From [Zimmermannella] bifida NBRC 103089 (GTDB taxonomy: Bacteria > Actinomycetota > Actinomycetes > Actinomycetales > Microbacteriaceae): a DNA stretch of 64,000 bases. Of this stretch, positions 26,988 through 36,774 are shown piece by piece. The translations under genes and the position numbers were made by a program. Below the pieces are notes generated by a model that was not told where the DNA came from, searched no databases, and worked only from the letters and a program-made list of their open reading frames with translations. Location: NCBI RefSeq assembly GCF_001570925.1, contig NZ_BCSP01000006.1:59470-123469 (forward strand), written 5' to 3'. Numbering within the stretch: position 1 is the stretch's first letter; the number at the start of each line of letters is the position of its first letter.

Positions 26988-27560
26988 TTACGCCAGCCAG
27001 TGGCGGGCGAGGTGTTCGATGGATGCGATCAGCGTTGCTTTCGAGGTGTCGGTGCGGAACGCGATGCTGTCGAGCGAGGACATGAGCACGGCACCCAGGA
27101 GCGCGACGGCGGCCGCATCCACGTCGAAGTCGCGAGCAAGATCGGGTTTGGTGGCGCGGATGGCCTCCGCGAACTCGGCAACGAGCGTGGTGCGCAGCGA
27201 TCGGGCATCGTCGGCCCACGCGCGGTCGGTGCGGATGAGTTCGACGATAGCCAAGCGTGCGGCATTCGGGTTTTCGAAGAAGGCACCGACGATGGCGTGG
27301 ATGGCCCGGGCGGCGGGGGTGTGGGCATCATCGGTGGCCGTTCGCGCCTGCGCCAGCGCCTCGAGGAGCTGTTCTCGCATATTGGCGAAGACGGCAGAGT
27401 ACAGCTCGTCTTTGCTCGCGAAGTTGTAGTACAGGCTGCCCTTTGCCACACCGGCTTGCTCGGCGATCGCATCCATCGTTGTCGCCGAGATGCCCTGGTT
27501 TGCCGCGAGCTCAACGGCGGCCGAGAAGATGAGTTCGCGGGAGCGGTTCGGTCGTGCCAC
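26988..27560 (-). CDS. TetR family transcriptional regulator
   Basis: A 190-residue repressor with the N-terminal helix-turn-helix (RELIFSAAVELAANQGISATTMDAIAEQ, quoted in part: ISATTMDAIAEQAGVAKGSL; residues about 8-55) and YYNFASKDELYSAV, followed by a helical ligand domain of normal length. GTG 27560 has AAAGGA upstream. It is divergent from the pseudo-ABC/YhgE operon, whose promoter contains a perfect TetR-type palindrome at 27709-27722, so it probably represses that operon. It may also act on the dehydrogenase gene downstream. Confidence 0.92.
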   Translation of the reverse strand: MARPNRSRELIFSAAVELAANQGISATTMDAIAEQAGVAKGSLYYNFASKDELYSAVFANMREQLLEALAQARTATDDAHTPAARAIHAIVGAFFENPNAARLAIVELIRTDRAWADDARSLRTTLVAEFAEAIRATKPDLARDFDVDAAAVALLGAVLMSSLDSIAFRTDTSKATLIASIEHLARHWLA

Positions 27561-27704
27561 TGGGTTCGTCCTTTGGTCGTGATCTGGGGCTCGATGCGGG
27601 CATCGGTGGGTTGGATGCGGGTCCTGCTGGATGGGGTCGGGTGGGTGAATCGTGGATGGTGGTGCTCGGGTGATTGCGCCCGGAGTATTCCACCATTTGG
27701 ATTA

Positions 27705-27734
27705 TTGCACTGACTGGTCAGTTTAGAATACGAT
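27705..27734 (+). promoter_or_regulatory. Promoter with embedded TetR-type operator for the 27.8-30.7 kb operon
   Basis: TTGCAC (27705-27710) and TACGAT (27729-27734) are spaced by 18 nt. The perfect palindrome ACTGAC-TG-GTCAGT (27709-27722) overlaps the -35 and spacer. A bound repressor would block polymerase. The TetR gene at 26988-27560 is the obvious candidate. Confidence 0.7.
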
Positions 27735-27791
27735 TGCAGTCTTGACCAGCCCATACGGCTAAGTACACGTACACGAACGGAGGGAAGCATC

Positions 27792-28466
27792 GTGCAGATC
27801 GCACTCGAACACATCGAAGTCGGCGGCCGGCGCCCGATCCTGCCCACCACCAACCTCCGCATCGAAACCGGAAAAGTCACCGTGCAGGCCTGCCCAACTG
27901 ACCAGGCGCCGGTCGTGCTCGCACTGATCGCCGGCGGACAAATGCGTCCCAGCCGCGGAGTCATCCGCTACAACGGTCGTCCCGCACGCCGCAAGCTCAA
28001 GTCCCGAGTCGCCATCATCGACGCCCCATCGATCAGCGCTCCCGACGAATACGTAGCGCTGCGCAGCACCTTGGCCGAGGAATACACCTACGTCGGGCGC
28101 GTCGCGACCCCCGCGCGCATCCGCCGCTTTCTCGATCGCCACGACATCAGCGAGTACGCCGACTGGCCCATGATCGAACTGCCACCAATGGTGCGCCTGA
28201 TTGCCCTGACCGAAATGGCGCTGCTGCGCCCCGGTATTGAAGCGGTCGTGTTCACCACTCCCGACCGCCACGGCGGCTCGGCCCACGAAATCTACGCCTA
28301 CGGCCAGGCCGTTGCCGCCCGCGGGATCGGTGTGCTCTGCATCACCGGTACGACCGCGGCCGAAGAACTCCTGCGCGAACAAACCGACGCAAGTGACCGC
28401 ATCCACCTCGCGCCTGAACCCGACGCACAACTACGCCCGGACACCGGGCTCGGAGCCCAATCATGA
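27792..28466 (+). CDS. Degenerate ABC-ATPase-like protein lacking nucleotide-binding motifs
   Basis: A 224-residue protein that follows an ABC ATPase layout (strand-rich start, LRIETGKVTVQA where a Walker A strand would be, ALIAGGQMRPSRGVIRYNG as in the post-P-loop region) but has lost the key motifs. The P-loop position reads CPTDQAPVV (residues 34-42) with no GxxGxGKS/T. The signature region reads ELPPMVRLIALTEMALL, and Walker B reads AVVFTTPD without the DE pair. GTG 27792 has a good GGAGGG. Its stop overlaps the YhgE/Pip gene by 4 nt, so it is a coupled partner, perhaps a structural or regulatory pseudo-ATPase. The family link is inferred from layout only. Confidence 0.6.
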   Translation: MQIALEHIEVGGRRPILPTTNLRIETGKVTVQACPTDQAPVVLALIAGGQMRPSRGVIRYNGRPARRKLKSRVAIIDAPSISAPDEYVALRSTLAEEYTYVGRVATPARIRRFLDRHDISEYADWPMIELPPMVRLIALTEMALLRPGIEAVVFTTPDRHGGSAHEIYAYGQAVAARGIGVLCITGTTAAEELLREQTDASDRIHLAPEPDAQLRPDTGLGAQS

Positions 28467-30673
28467 ATCCGAAATCTCACGACCGCCTGGCGCAGTTCAT
28501 TCGCAGCACGAGCTTCTTGCAGCTGGTGCGCAGCGAACTCGTGCGCATCTTCTCGCGACCGTTCAACGTGCTTGCGCTGGTCGCGCTCATGTCGGTACCC
28601 CTGCTCTACGCCGGCGTCTACCTGTGGACGAACAAAGATCCGCAGGGCCACCTCGACACCGTACCCGCTGCACTCGTCGTCAATGACGATGGCGCGATGA
28701 TCGACGGCACGTTCACCAACCTCGGTAACGAAGTTGCCCAGGAACTCCTCAACGACGGCAAGCTCGGCTGGCAACTGGTCAACGAAGACACCGCCCGCGC
28801 CGGCGTCGAACGCGGCGACTACTACTTCGCCGTGTCGTTCCCCGACAACTTCTCAGAAAACCTCACCAGCGCCGTTACCGAAACCCCGACGACCGCGGCC
28901 TTCGACGTCATCACGAACGACGCGAACAACTACCTCGGTACCGATATCGCGAAGAAGGTCGCCGACGAACTTATCGGTAAGATCTCGTCGCGGATCGGCG
29001 AAGAAGCCGCACAGAAACTGCTCTTTGGACTCACCAGCGCGCACGACGGGTTCACCCGCGGTGCCGATGCCGTTAGCCAGCTCGCCGACAAGCTCGGCAA
29101 GGCTACCGACGGTGCGAGCCAGCTCGCCGAAGGTGCGAACAAGCTCCACAATGAAGGCACCAGCCGCCTGCGCAGCGAGACGGCCGAACTGCCGAACCAA
29201 GCCACGCGACTCCACGATGGTGCGACGCAGCTTGCCGACGGTACCGCCAGCGCGCAGAACGGTGCGGACCAACTTGCCACCGGTGCATCCGAGCTGAATG
29301 ACGGTTTGGGCGAACTCAATAGCAAGGTCTCGGCGCTACCCGACGGCGCCCAAAAGCTCGCCGATGGCGCCCAGCAGGTTGCCGACGGCAACGTGAAGAT
29401 CGCCGATGTCGCCGACCGAATCCGCGATGATCTCGCCTCGCTCGACGGTTCGAAGGACGCGGTGGCCGCCGACCTGCGAGAAGCCCTGCTCGCTCGCGGA
29501 CTCGACCCCGCCACCGTCGACGCTGTGCTCGACGAAGCCCAAACCGCCCTCGACAACGGGCTCGGCGCCCGCATCGACGAAGCGAAAACCAAGGTCAACG
29601 ACAGCCTCAACAGCATCGACCAGCTCGCCGATGGCGCCCAGCAGGTTGCTGACGGCGCGAACGCGCTCGCGGGCAGCGCCAACCAGTTGGTGGATGCGGT
29701 GGGTCAAGCAGCTGCCGGTGCGAACCGTCTCGCAGACGGTGCCGACCAGCTGGCAGGCGGCATCACGCGACTCAACGACGGCGCTCACCAGCTCGCCGAC
29801 GGAACCGGGCAACTGACCGAAGCCGCCCCGAAACTCACCGACGGCATCCGCGAAATCGACGAAAACACGGCGCTGCTCGCGTCGAAGCTTGACGAGTTTG
29901 CGGGCAAGCTGCCGGCCGCCGTCGACGGTGCCGAAGCCATTCGTGACAAGCTTGCCGAGGGCGCCGAGAAGTTCCCGAATGCGGGAGAGTCGCTGCGCGC
30001 CGATCAAGCGGCAACCCTCGGGTCACCGGTGGTGATGTCGAAGGACGCGTTCACGACCGCCGCCGGCTACGGCGAGGGTGTCGCGCCGTTCTTCCTGAGC
30101 CTTTCGGCCTGGCTCGGCGTCTTCACGATCTTCATGATCGTCAACCCGTTCTCGAAGCGTGCCGTGACGGCCATGCGCAACCCGCTCCCGGTCGCGATTG
30201 CCGGCTGGATGGTGCCCGCCCTAATCGGATTCATCGAGATGAGCGTGCTCATGCTCGTGCTGTCGGGACCAGTTGGACTGCACATGGAGCGTCCGTGGCT
30301 TGTCTGGCTGGTGCTGGTGACCAGCTCGGTGACGTTTGCCGCGCTGTTCCAAGCCCTGCGCACCTGGCTCGATAGCACCGGCCAGTTCATCGGCCTGCTG
30401 CTGCTCGTGCTGCAGGTGAGTGGTGCCGGCGGTACCTTCCCGATCGAAAGCGCACCGCCATTCATCGTGGCCATTCACGACTACTTGCCGATGAGCTGGA
30501 CGATCACCGCGCTGCGGCAGGCGATCTACGGTGGCGATATGGGCGTGATGTGGCACCAGGTCGGCATGCTGCTGACGCTGCTGGGTGTTGCCCTGCTGGT
30601 GACCTGGCTCGGCATCATGAAGAAGAGCGATAACCGCTCGCTGCGTGACTTGCGAGAGCCGGTAATCCACTAG
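28463..30673 (+). CDS. YhgE/Pip domain membrane protein with LADGA repeats
   Basis: A 736-residue protein of the YhgE/phage-infection-protein family. One N-terminal helix (about 34-56) is followed by a long external stalk with many repeats of the type GAxQLADG (about residues 200-510), predicted to be helical coils. Five or six C-terminal helices (about 540-725) of ABC-2-permease type follow. The family has been linked to ESX-type secretion accessory roles, phage adsorption and small-molecule export; none can be assigned here. Coupled to the pseudo-ABC gene and under the palindromic operator upstream. Confidence 0.88.
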   Translation: MNPKSHDRLAQFIRSTSFLQLVRSELVRIFSRPFNVLALVALMSVPLLYAGVYLWTNKDPQGHLDTVPAALVVNDDGAMIDGTFTNLGNEVAQELLNDGKLGWQLVNEDTARAGVERGDYYFAVSFPDNFSENLTSAVTETPTTAAFDVITNDANNYLGTDIAKKVADELIGKISSRIGEEAAQKLLFGLTSAHDGFTRGADAVSQLADKLGKATDGASQLAEGANKLHNEGTSRLRSETAELPNQATRLHDGATQLADGTASAQNGADQLATGASELNDGLGELNSKVSALPDGAQKLADGAQQVADGNVKIADVADRIRDDLASLDGSKDAVAADLREALLARGLDPATVDAVLDEAQTALDNGLGARIDEAKTKVNDSLNSIDQLADGAQQVADGANALAGSANQLVDAVGQAAAGANRLADGADQLAGGITRLNDGAHQLADGTGQLTEAAPKLTDGIREIDENTALLASKLDEFAGKLPAAVDGAEAIRDKLAEGAEKFPNAGESLRADQAATLGSPVVMSKDAFTTAAGYGEGVAPFFLSLSAWLGVFTIFMIVNPFSKRAVTAMRNPLPVAIAGWMVPALIGFIEMSVLMLVLSGPVGLHMERPWLVWLVLVTSSVTFAALFQALRTWLDSTGQFIGLLLLVLQVSGAGGTFPIESAPPFIVAIHDYLPMSWTITALRQAIYGGDMGVMWHQVGMLLTLLGVALLVTWLGIMKKSDNRSLRDLREPVIH

Positions 30674-30745
30674 CGAACTGTGCCAATGCCCAGCTGCCCA
30701 GCTGTGACGGCAACTGCGGTGGATGCGGTTGCTACGGCAATTGCG

Positions 30746-30784
30746 AAACGGTCGCCCGAATGACGTGCATTCGAGCGACCGTTT
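30746..30784. terminator. Bidirectional terminator hairpin between convergent genes
   Basis: A 17-bp stem with one mismatch (30746-30762 with 30768-30784), loop 5 nt. It lies between the YhgE/Pip gene (plus) and the aspartate dehydrogenase gene (minus). The stem base is AAA/TTT, and TTTGGC follows. Confidence 0.75.
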
Positions 30785-30827
30785 GGCTGTCTTGTAGCCC
30801 AACCCTTCTAGTTGGGGCCTGGCTGCG

Positions 30828-31709
30828 TTAGCGGCTGCCGTTGCACCAATTGCGCAGATCGCGCGTCACCGACATGGCAGTGAACCCGCTCGTGCGCGGA
30901 TTCGACTTCGACGGCGCGTTCTGAAAGTGGAACACGTATTCGCCGGCAGTGCCCGAGCAGCGAATCTCGTGCGAGCTGAGCGTCGCCGAGGCATCGGCGA
31001 GAATGCGCACCTGCACCCGCTCGAGCGAGTGCTGCATCGATGCGACGCGAGCGGCAACATCCGCATCTGCCGGCACATAGTCGCGGGTTGCCCAGGCGAG
31101 CGCCACGGCAATGTTCACATTGGCCGGAAACTTTGCAATGGCCTCGGCCGGGTTGCCGTGCAGCAACTCGATCGGCTCCTGTTCGGGCTGCAACGCTTCG
31201 AGCTCGGCACGCTGGTCATCGGTCATCCACGGGCGCACGAGTGCGCTCGCGAGCTTCGAGGTGCGGATCGAAATCGTGTCGATACCACCGGCCTGCGCGG
31301 CCGAACCGAGCGCATCAAACCCGCCAATGGCACCGTTGGTGACGACAAGTTCACCGGGGCCGGCAAGCAGCGCTTCGAGCACCTCGGCGGTTGCGAGCGA
31401 ACCAACGCTCGACAGCAGCAGCGCGGTGCCCGAAGCAATCACGCGCGGGCCGAGCTCGCTGGCTGCGGGCACACCGGCGCACTCAACCACGATGTCTGCC
31501 GCCGCACACAGTTCGTCGAGGGCGGATGCATCCTGGATCGGATACGAAACCTGATCGGCCTCGTACTTGGCCGGATCACGCACGATTGCACCGATGATCT
31601 CGATGTCGCCGCGGGCGAGGTCATTGGCAAGGAATCGCTTGCAATCGTTTGCGATGGTGCCGTGACCGAGAAACGCCACCTTGACCGGGCGGGATCGTGT
31701 GGTCTGCAT
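30828..31709 (-). CDS. nadX: L-aspartate dehydrogenase
   Basis: NAD(P)-dependent oxidation of aspartate to iminoaspartate/oxaloacetate, which can feed NAD synthesis. The 293-residue protein has an N-terminal Rossmann motif (AFLGHGTIAND), VVECAGVPAA, the VTNGAIGGFDAL segment and the FPANVNIAVALAWA segment typical of aspartate dehydrogenases, including the conserved catalytic-region Asn/Ala pattern. Its ATG is 2 nt after the SPFH gene stop, with GGAGGG upstream, so it is the second gene of that operon. NadA/NadC are not in the window. Role in NAD synthesis versus aspartate catabolism is open. Confidence 0.82.
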   Translation of the reverse strand: MQTTRSRPVKVAFLGHGTIANDCKRFLANDLARGDIEIIGAIVRDPAKYEADQVSYPIQDASALDELCAAADIVVECAGVPAASELGPRVIASGTALLLSSVGSLATAEVLEALLAGPGELVVTNGAIGGFDALGSAAQAGGIDTISIRTSKLASALVRPWMTDDQRAELEALQPEQEPIELLHGNPAEAIAKFPANVNIAVALAWATRDYVPADADVAARVASMQHSLERVQVRILADASATLSSHEIRCSGTAGEYVFHFQNAPSKSNPRTSGFTAMSVTRDLRNWCNGSR

Positions 31710-31711
31710 GA

Positions 31712-32959
31712 TTAACCCTCCAACTTGCGCAGCTGCTCAAGCAGCGCCGAATTTGTCTGTGATGATGCGTGGGATTCAGACGAGCCAACCCCGGCGCTGG
31801 TGTTGATGACCGGCGTGACGCGGGTCTCCGACGTCAGTACGACGAGCATGTTCGAAATGATGTCGACGCGGCGCTCTGGTGTGATGTGGGTCATGCCGTC
31901 CTGCTCGAGCTGACCGAGCGCATCCTGCACGATCGAAACCGCACCCTGCACGATGCGCTCGCGAGCGGCGATCACCGCGGCGGCCTGCTGACGCTGCAGC
32001 ATTGCGGGGGCGATTTCGGGAGCGTACGAGAGCGCCGAGATGCGCGCTTCGACAACCTCAAGACCGGCGAGCTGGATGCGGCTGGAAACTTCGGACGCGA
32101 TCTGGTCGGAGACCTCGGCCGTCGAATCGAGCAGCGTAACCTGGTCGGGCTCGGTTGAGTCATACGGGTACTTGCCGGTGACGTGGCGCAGCGCCGCCTC
32201 GGACTGGGTGGCAACGAACTGTTCGAAGTTCTCGACGGCGAACACGGCCTTGGCGGTGTCGGTCACGCGCCACACGATAATTGCCGCGATATTGATCGGG
32301 TTACCGTCGGCGTCATTGACCTTGAGCACGTTCGTCTCGAAGTTGCGAACCTTCACCGATACCGACTTTCGGCTCGAGAACGGGATCGTCAGGCGCAAGC
32401 CCTGCGCACGAATCGTGCCCACATACGAGCCAAAGAACTGCACGACCTTGCTGCTACCGGGCGACACAATCGTCAGGCAGCTCATCATCAGGATGAACGA
32501 CACGATCGATAGCAGCACACCGAGCGCAAATTCTGGGCCGGGGGAGTCGGTGTCGAAGTCGACGCCCGAGGCACCCTGAACGATGCACATCAGGCCGTAG
32601 ATGAACACCGCACCGAGCAGTAGGAGGGCGAGAAAGCCGTTCATCGACAGCGCGCGGCGCTCGCGGATGTTGAGCGCGTGCTTGTCGTTCGGTTCGTGAT
32701 TTGGCGACGGCGCAGCCGGCTGGGCTGCCGGTGGCTGGGGCGGCCGCTGCTGTGCGTGTGGGCGTGGCTGGGCCTGCTGTGGCGGCATGCCCGATTGCGG
32801 TCGGTGCGTTGGTGCCGGTTGCTGGCCGCGCGCGTACTGGGGCGCTTGTTGGCCCGGTACCGGCTGGCCAGGTACGGGGTGACCCTGCGCTGGCTGACCA
32901 TGTGCTGGCTGACCCTGCTGGGAGTTCGGCTGCTGCGGAGTGCCTGGATAGTTATTCAT
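31712..32959 (-). CDS. SPFH/Band 7 domain membrane protein
   Basis: A 415-residue protein. The first 85 residues are a Pro/Gln/Gly/His-rich repeat (QPAHGQPAQG type). Two helices lie at about 108-130 and 148-170, then the SPFH (stomatin/prohibitin) domain from about 185 with VKVRNFETNVLKVND and VWRVTDTAKAVFAV. A helical part follows with an AVIAARERIVQGAV segment and a Ser-rich end. Members form oligomeric scaffolds in membrane microdomains. ATG 32959 is preferred; GTG 32962 adds one residue. Followed directly by nadX. Confidence 0.85.
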   Translation of the reverse strand: MNNYPGTPQQPNSQQGQPAHGQPAQGHPVPGQPVPGQQAPQYARGQQPAPTHRPQSGMPPQQAQPRPHAQQRPPQPPAAQPAAPSPNHEPNDKHALNIRERRALSMNGFLALLLLGAVFIYGLMCIVQGASGVDFDTDSPGPEFALGVLLSIVSFILMMSCLTIVSPGSSKVVQFFGSYVGTIRAQGLRLTIPFSSRKSVSVKVRNFETNVLKVNDADGNPINIAAIIVWRVTDTAKAVFAVENFEQFVATQSEAALRHVTGKYPYDSTEPDQVTLLDSTAEVSDQIASEVSSRIQLAGLEVVEARISALSYAPEIAPAMLQRQQAAAVIAARERIVQGAVSIVQDALGQLEQDGMTHITPERRVDIISNMLVVLTSETRVTPVINTSAGVGSSESHASSQTNSALLEQLRKLEG

Positions 32960-33036
32960 CACGCCTGCTTTCTCGTTTGCGTATCAGTCTAAGAAGCCAA
33001 GGAAACGCACAGCCTGGCTCGCACGCGTGGAGCGCG

Positions 33037-34485
33037 CTAGTCGAGCAGCAGCGCGGGCTCTTCGAGAATGGTGGCGACGTCGGCAACGAAGCGCGACGCG
33101 ACGTCACCGTCGACGAGGCGGTGGTCGAAGGATGCGGCCACGGTGGTTACCTGACGCACCTGCACTTCGCCGTTGACGACCCACGGCTTTGGTCGCACGG
33201 CACCGAACGCGAGGATGCCGACTTCACCCGGCATCAGTACTGGCGTGCCGGTGTCGACACCGAATACGCCAACGTTCGTGATGGTGAACGTGCCCTGCTG
33301 CTGGTCAGTCGGTGTGGTCTTCCCCTCGCGCGCGGTGATCGTCAGCGTTTCGAGCGCCTTCGCGAGCTGCCGCATCGACAGTGTGTGCGCATCCTTGATA
33401 TTGGGTACGAGCAGGCCTCGCGGGGTGGCCGCGGCAATACCGAGGTTCACGTAGTTCTTGACGATGTATTCCTCGTCGGTCCAGGTGGCATTCGTGGTCG
33501 GATTGCGACGGATTGCCCAGATCACCGCCTTCGCCACGATCAGCAGCGGCGAGATCTTGGTGTCGGCGTAGTCGGGCGAGGCCTTTAGGCGCTTCACGTA
33601 TTCCATCGTGCGCGTCGCGTCGACGTCGACGAAGAGCGTGACGTGCGGTGCAGTGAACATCGACCGCACCATGTTCTGCGCGATTTGCTTGCGCACGCCG
33701 GTAACGCGGTGGCGTTCTTCGCGTTGGTCGCCCCATTCGGGGGTTTCGATGTTGTGGAAGACGCGGGCCTGTTCGGCGTGCAGCACGACATCCTGACGCG
33801 TAATCTCGCCGGACTTGCCCGAGGGCTGTACGCGGTTGAGGTCGACGCCGAGGTCTTTGGCGAGCTTGCGAATCGGTGGCTTTGCGAGCACCGGCAGCCC
33901 GGTGACACTGGCACTACCGGTACCGGCGGGCATCTGCGCCTGGCCCTCGATGACGCGTTGGCGGTCGGTGGTGTGCGCGCTCGGTGCAGCAGGTGCCGTG
34001 GATGCGGGTGGTGCCGCCGGAGCCGAGACCGCTGCCGCTGGTTTGGCCGCGCAGTTTGGTGCCTGGGGTGTTGCCGCGGCTGCTGGGGTCGACTGCGGTG
34101 CCGATGCTGCACGGCGCTTGCTGCGACGCGAACTGGGTGCGCCGACCGTGCCGTAACCAACAAGGTTTGCGCCACCCGACTCGGATGCCTGCGTAGTCGC
34201 ATCCGCACTGCTCGAGGGGGAATCGCTTGCCGCGCCGGAATCGGCACCGGCCGTTTCGGCAACTTCGAGGATGCGGGTGCCCACCTCGATTTCTTCGCCC
34301 TCGGCTACGCACAGCTCGGTGACAGTGCCAGCGAAGGGGCTCGACAGTTCCACGAGCGACTTAGCGGTTTCGATCTCGACGAGCACATCGTTGACCGCCA
34401 CGGTGTCGCCCACGGCTACGCGCCATTGCACAATGGTGGCTTCGGTGAGGCCTTCGCCGACGTCCGGCAGGTTGAATGCGGTCAC
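33037..34485 (-). CDS. bkdC: Dihydrolipoamide acyltransferase (E2) of branched-chain 2-oxoacid dehydrogenase
   Basis: Transfers the acyl group from E1 to CoA via a lipoyl arm. In the 482-residue protein, one lipoyl domain spans about 1-78 (lipoylated Lys in ETAKSLVE), followed by an Ala/Pro/Thr linker. A peripheral subunit-binding domain comes at about 205-245 ([22 protein letters not shown]), then the catalytic domain of about 230 residues ending with [15 protein letters not shown], the HxxxDG active site. It is the third gene of the operon. No E3 gene follows, so E3 must be encoded elsewhere. BCKDH rather than PDH is inferred from the separate E1alpha and E1beta genes; substrate not proven. 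Confidence 0.88.
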   Translation of the reverse strand: MTAFNLPDVGEGLTEATIVQWRVAVGDTVAVNDVLVEIETAKSLVELSSPFAGTVTELCVAEGEEIEVGTRILEVAETAGADSGAASDSPSSSADATTQASESGGANLVGYGTVGAPSSRRSKRRAASAPQSTPAAAATPQAPNCAAKPAAAVSAPAAPPASTAPAAPSAHTTDRQRVIEGQAQMPAGTGSASVTGLPVLAKPPIRKLAKDLGVDLNRVQPSGKSGEITRQDVVLHAEQARVFHNIETPEWGDQREERHRVTGVRKQIAQNMVRSMFTAPHVTLFVDVDATRTMEYVKRLKASPDYADTKISPLLIVAKAVIWAIRRNPTTNATWTDEEYIVKNYVNLGIAAATPRGLLVPNIKDAHTLSMRQLAKALETLTITAREGKTTPTDQQQGTFTITNVGVFGVDTGTPVLMPGEVGILAFGAVRPKPWVVNGEVQVRQVTTVAASFDHRLVDGDVASRFVADVATILEEPALLLD

Positions 34486-34519
34486 GAAATCTCCTAGGTA
34501 CGGGGTAAATCAGGCGAGG

Positions 34520-35566
34520 CTAGTACGCGAATGCACGGTCGACGGTGTCGAGGATGCGGTCAACATCGGGCAGGTAGTGACGTTCCAGTCGTGCCGGTGG
34601 GAACGGCACATCGTAGGCCGCCACGCGCATGACCGGTGCCTCGAGCGAGAAGAAGCAGCGTTCGGTGAGCTGCGCGGCGATCTCGCTGCCGAGCGAGACG
34701 TGTCCGGGTGCCTCTTGGGCGACGATCGCGCGGCCGGTCTTGTTCACCGAGTCAACCAGCGGCTGCCAATCGACCGGCGAGAGTCCGCGCACATCGATGA
34801 CTTCGAGCGAGCGGCCCTCTTCTTGGGCAAGCTGGGCGGCCTGCAGGTTCATGCTGGTTTGCGCGCCCCAGCCGATGAGCGTCGCGTCGGTGCCGATGCG
34901 CGCGACGCGGGCGGTATCCATGCCGCCGGCGGGTGCCGTGAAATCGACTTCACCTTTCGGCCAATAGCGTCCCTTCGGCTCCATGAAGATCACCGGGTCA
35001 TCGCATTCGATCGCTTGCCGCAGCATCCAGTAGGCATCGTTCGGGGTTGAGGGCGCGATCACGCGCAGCCCGCCCGTGTGCGCGAAGTACGCCTCTGGGC
35101 TTTCCTGGTGGTGTTCCACCGCGCCAATGTGACCGCCGTAGGGGATGCGGATGACGACTGGCAGGCGCACACGTCCGCCCGTGCGTGCCGGCATCTTTGC
35201 GAGCTGCGAGGTGATCTGGTCGAATCCCGGGTACACGAAGCCGTCGAATTGCACCTCGCATACGGGGCGGTAGCCACGCATGGCCAAGCCGATGGCCGCG
35301 CCGATAAAGCCCGATTCGGCCAGTGGCGTGTCGATGACTCGCTGCGGGCCAAAGTCTCGCTGCAGATGCTCGGTAATGCGGAAGACACCGCCGAGGGCGC
35401 CGATGTCTTCGCCGAGGCAGATCAAGCGGTCGTTTTCGGTCATGGCGTCGCGAAGCGCGCGGTTGAGTGCCTTCGCCATGGGCAGGGTTTCGGTGGATGC
35501 CGCCGGCACCGCAGCCGTGGCGGTGGCTGCCGGTTCCGTGGCCGGGTTCATGTCGTGTGCGCTCAT
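34520..35566 (-). CDS. bkdB: 2-oxoacid dehydrogenase E1 subunit beta
   Basis: Forms an alpha2-beta2 thiamin-diphosphate enzyme with the upstream E1alpha. The 348-residue protein carries a 30-residue Ala/Thr-rich N-terminal extension, then the transketolase-like pyrimidine domain (GEDIGALGGVFRIT, DTPLAESGFIGAAIGLAMRG, VEHHQESPEAYFAH) and a C-terminal domain with EVIDVRGLSPVDW. The conserved glutamate for TPP activation is in the GED/PLAE region. Its ATG overlaps the E1alpha stop by 4 nt. The E2 gene starts 34 nt downstream. Confidence 0.92.
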   Translation of the reverse strand: MSAHDMNPATEPAATATAAVPAASTETLPMAKALNRALRDAMTENDRLICLGEDIGALGGVFRITEHLQRDFGPQRVIDTPLAESGFIGAAIGLAMRGYRPVCEVQFDGFVYPGFDQITSQLAKMPARTGGRVRLPVVIRIPYGGHIGAVEHHQESPEAYFAHTGGLRVIAPSTPNDAYWMLRQAIECDDPVIFMEPKGRYWPKGEVDFTAPAGGMDTARVARIGTDATLIGWGAQTSMNLQAAQLAQEEGRSLEVIDVRGLSPVDWQPLVDSVNKTGRAIVAQEAPGHVSLGSEIAAQLTERCFFSLEAPVMRVAAYDVPFPPARLERHYLPDVDRILDTVDRAFAY

Positions 35567-36774
35567 GCCTGGCCTCCGCTGGTGGTGTCGTTCTGGAATG
35601 AGTTCTCGAACTCGACGAACTCCGCACGCTGCTGGTCGATCGTGGCGTTCGGCGTGGCGTAGGCGTGCGCGAACATGTCGAGCGGTTGTGGCTCTGGCAG
35701 CGCAAGCGTGCGGCGTCGCAGGTCGGCGGCGAAATCGGCGGCTTCTACTTGCAGATCATCGAAGAATGCGGCGTCTTCGCCCTGCGCTCGCAGATACGCC
35801 TCGAGGCGCGCAATCGGGCAGCGCGCGCGCCAGAACGCTTCTTCTTCGCGCTGGCGGTACTTGGTGGGATCGTCGCTGGTGGTGTGCGGGCCGATGCGGT
35901 AGGTCAGCGCCTCGATGAAGGCCGGGCCATTACCGGCCCGGGCTTCGTCAAGATAGTGGCCGGTGACGGCGAAACTTGCCATCACATCGTTGCCGTCGAT
36001 CTGTACCCCGGGCATCCCGAAACCGTGTGCGCGACGGTAGAGCGGTACCGGTGATTGCATGCGAACCGGTACCGAAATTGCCCACTGATTGTTCTGCAAG
36101 AAGAACACCTGCGGGGTGGCGAAGCTCTTGGCGAAGACGAGCGCTTCGTTGCAGTCACCCTGGCTGGTGGCGCCATCGCCGAAGTAGACGATGGTGGCTT
36201 CGTCGCGTTCGAGGTCGCCGGTGCCGACGTTGCCGTCGAAGCGTTGGCCCATCGCGTAGCCGGTGGCGTGCAGGGTTTGCGAGGCGATCACCAGCACGTA
36301 GTTGCGGAAGCCCTGGGTTGTCGCCGGATCCCAACCGGCGTTGGTGCAACCGCGCAAGAGTGCGAGGACGTTGACGAGGTCGAGGCCGCGGGTGAGGCCG
36401 ACAGCGTGTTCGCGATACGAGGGGAAGAGCGTATCTTGCGGTCGGGCAGCGAGGGCCGAGCCGACCTGGGCACCTTCTTGGCCCTCGGCAGGTACATAGA
36501 GTGCGAGCTGTCCCTGTCGCTGCAAGTTCGTGCCTTCGCGGTCAAACGCGCGGGCGAGGGTCATATTGCGGAACGCGGTTTGCCACAGTTCGTCGGGCGC
36601 TTGCCGGATGCGGTCGAGATAGGGCTCGGATGCGGCGGTTGCGTTGATGGTGCCCTCGGGGGAGAGGATGCGTACGGTCGCGTCATCGAACGGCTCGCTG
36701 ATGTTGGCTGCGGCTGCCGCTGCTGCGCCGGTGGCGTCGGCGGGGTGTACGCCGGATAAGGACTGCTCGGTCAC
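35563..36774 (-). CDS. bkdA: 2-oxoacid dehydrogenase E1 subunit alpha
   Basis: Thiamin-diphosphate-binding alpha subunit that decarboxylates branched-chain 2-oxoacids. From GTG 36774 the protein has 403 residues, normal for the family. TPP motif GDGATSQGDCNEALVFA with NNQWAIS is clear, as is the E1alpha phosphorylation-loop-like segment (YRIGPHTTSDDPTKYR). The reading frame continues upstream to 37068 but that part is low-complexity and unlike E1alpha. AGGAG lies 11 nt before the GTG, a little long. First gene of the operon, ahead of E1beta and E2. Confidence 0.9.
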   Translation of the reverse strand: MTEQSLSGVHPADATGAAAAAAANISEPFDDATVRILSPEGTINATAASEPYLDRIRQAPDELWQTAFRNMTLARAFDREGTNLQRQGQLALYVPAEGQEGAQVGSALAARPQDTLFPSYREHAVGLTRGLDLVNVLALLRGCTNAGWDPATTQGFRNYVLVIASQTLHATGYAMGQRFDGNVGTGDLERDEATIVYFGDGATSQGDCNEALVFAKSFATPQVFFLQNNQWAISVPVRMQSPVPLYRRAHGFGMPGVQIDGNDVMASFAVTGHYLDEARAGNGPAFIEALTYRIGPHTTSDDPTKYRQREEEAFWRARCPIARLEAYLRAQGEDAAFFDDLQVEAADFAADLRRRTLALPEPQPLDMFAHAYATPNATIDQQRAEFVEFENSFQNDTTSGGQA

